Assembly: GCA_009664345.1 (NCBI GenBank)
Contig: CP043547.1
Span: 4,492,709-4,556,708 of the forward strand
Reading direction: 5' to 3'
DNA length: 64,000 nucleotides
Source: Planctomycetales bacterium 10988
GTDB taxonomy: Bacteria > Planctomycetota > Planctomycetia > Pirellulales > Pb10988
A program made the translations under genes and the position numbers. Under the pieces are notes generated by a model. The model had not been told where the DNA came from. It saw only the letters and a program-made list of their open reading frames with translations, and made no database searches. Below, piece by piece: positions 62,785-64,000 of this stretch. The first letter of the stretch is position 1; every line of letters begins with the position of its first letter.

Positions 62785-64000
62785 ATGCAACTCCGCTCCC
62801 CGGCGCTCTGGCTGCTGTTCCTCGCGACGAGCCTTTTCGGCATCGCTTCGAATGGGCAAGCAGAAAAGAACAAGCAACCAAACCTTATCATTCTCTTGGC
62901 GGACGACCTGGGCTGGACGGGCCTGCGTTCGTTCGGCAGTGATTTTTATGAAACGCCGCAGCTCGATGCTTTTGTTGAAAGCGGCATGAAGTTTACTGAT
63001 GCGTATGCTGCTTGCACGGTCTGCTCGCCGACCCGAGCCTCGATCATGACAGGGAAGTATCCCGCTCGGCTGAATCTGACGGATTTCATCTCCGGGCAAA
63101 ACCGGCCTTGGGCCAAGCTGCAAATTCCCGATTGGACCAAAGGGCTGGAGAAGAAATATGTGACGATGCCGGAGGCCCTCAAAACGGCAGGGTATCAAAC
63201 GTGGCACATCGGCAAATGGCACCTTGATTTTCCGCAAGATCGCAACTCTGGTGATCCGGGCACCGGCCCGAAGGCCCACGGCTTTGATCTCACCGTCAAT
63301 CGCCCTCGCGGCACGAGAGGCTATTTTGTCAACAAACCGGAAGACCCCGACTTTCAATATCTGACCGAGGCTTACACCGAGGAGGCGGTCAAGCTGATTA
63401 ATAATGGGAAAGACAAGCCCTTCTTCCTCTACATGGCCTACCAAGTTCCCCACACGCCCATTCAAGGTCGCCCTGATTTAGTTGAGTATTTCAAGAAGAA
63501 AGTCGATCCGAACGCCACGCATCACAATCCGGAATATGCTGCCATGGTGGCGAGCCTCGATCAGAGTGTCGGGGCCATTTTGGAGCAACTCGACGAAAGC
63601 GGCATTGCCGACAATACGATCGTGGTTTTCGTTTCCGACAACGGTGGCCTGACCGAACGCTATAAAGTTCACGACGATTTTACCGAAAACCTCCCACTTC
63701 GCCGAGGAAAAGGTTCCGCCTATGAAGGCGGCGTCCGCGTTCCGATGGCCGTCCGCTGGCCAGGGGTGACGAAGCCGGGGAGCGTCTGCGATGAGCCGGT
63801 GATGACCATCGATTTCTACCCGACCTTCATGGAAGCCGCAAAAGTTTCCTCCGAAAATCAAGCCCAAGACCCCATCGACGGCGTTAGCCTCCTGCCACTT
63901 TTAAAGAAACCAAAGGCGACCATCGACCGCAACCTTTATTGGCATCACCCCCATTATCATGCCGGTGGTGGCGATGACGGGCCTTATACCGCGGTACGTT
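62785..64000 (+). CDS. Secreted arylsulfatase, cut by right edge
   Basis: The first 405 codons of a sulfatase that continues past the window. A signal peptide (LWLLFLATSLFGIASNGQA) is followed by NLIILLADDLGWTGLRSFGS with metal-binding aspartates. The formylglycine motif is Cys80-Ser-Pro-Thr-Arg, the canonical CSPTR form, and GKWHLDF and SDNGG follow. It is distinct from the first sulfatase (CAPTR). The family removes sulfate from esters. It lies 152 bases past the pilus terminator, so it is probably a separate transcript. The 3' end and full length are not visible. Confidence 0.92.
   Translation, partial: MQLRSPALWLLFLATSLFGIASNGQAEKNKQPNLIILLADDLGWTGLRSFGSDFYETPQLDAFVESGMKFTDAYAACTVCSPTRASIMTGKYPARLNLTDFISGQNRPWAKLQIPDWTKGLEKKYVTMPEALKTAGYQTWHIGKWHLDFPQDRNSGDPGTGPKAHGFDLTVNRPRGTRGYFVNKPEDPDFQYLTEAYTEEAVKLINNGKDKPFFLYMAYQVPHTPIQGRPDLVEYFKKKVDPNATHHNPEYAAMVASLDQSVGAILEQLDESGIADNTIVVFVSDNGGLTERYKVHDDFTENLPLRRGKGSAYEGGVRVPMAVRWPGVTKPGSVCDEPVMTIDFYPTFMEAAKVSSENQAQDPIDGVSLLPLLKKPKATIDRNLYWHHPHYHAGGGDDGPYTAVR

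Overview
The window looks like a chromosome segment from a member of the Planctomycetota. The evidence is the gene mix: a planctomycete-type cytochrome protein with DUF1549/DUF1553-like regions, a small cytochrome fused to WD40 repeats, two arylsulfatases, a DUF1080/beta-lactamase fusion, a large Ser/Thr kinase with WD40 repeats, long proteins with prepilin-type N-termini, and mostly short transcription units. No species is claimed. I found 38 protein genes (the last is cut by the right edge) and no tRNA, rRNA, CRISPR array or insertion sequence.

Layout. 0-3 kb: an SDR reductase, a class I methyltransferase and a geranylgeranyl-reductase-like flavoprotein on +, probably the tail of a small secondary-metabolism cluster. 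3-7.5 kb (-): a ketoglutarate-semialdehyde-type dehydrogenase and a membrane-anchored alpha/beta hydrolase with a beta-propeller-like tail. 7.9-16.2 kb (+): LhgO-like oxidase, UbiD-like decarboxylase, an AT-rich exported propeller-like protein, a DUF1080/beta-lactamase fusion and a sulfatase. 16.7-22.1 kb: an FHA-MlaD fusion, then on - a sugar/steroid-type epimerase, a helical-repeat protein and a VWA-TPR protein. 22.5-27 kb (+): the WD40 cytochrome and the DUF1549/DUF1553 cytochrome protein. 27-35.3 kb (mostly -): an unknown Cys-rich protein, a membrane coiled-coil HhH protein, a WD40 Ser/Thr kinase and a divergent YchF-like GTPase. 35.3-42.4 kb (-): two G-run heptamer arrays, an RND exporter, FloA, thymidylate kinase and an M28 peptidase with two PDZ domains.

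42.7-62.6 kb (+) is a ten-gene type IV pilus / type II secretion-like locus: PilB-like ATPase, PilT-like ATPase, a second GspE/PilB-like ATPase, one PilC/GspF platform protein, four GspG/H/I-like prepilins, a giant GspK-like protein of about 1,950 residues and a GspJ-like prepilin. The ATPases and platform protein should drive assembly of a filament from these unusually large subunits; the giant protein, which lacks the conserved Glu5, is a plausible tip. A sulfatase follows at the right edge.

The most unusual non-coding signal is a 14-bp AT-armed palindrome, AAAAANYRCTTTTT, at 17 sites (9 exact, 8 with one end mismatch). Most lie just after stop codons, often followed by a hairpin, and three of the four convergent gene pairs are bracketed by two copies. 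Every copy whose direction can be told points the same way on the + strand, whichever way the adjacent gene runs. Several gaps in the pilus locus also hold strong inverted repeats.
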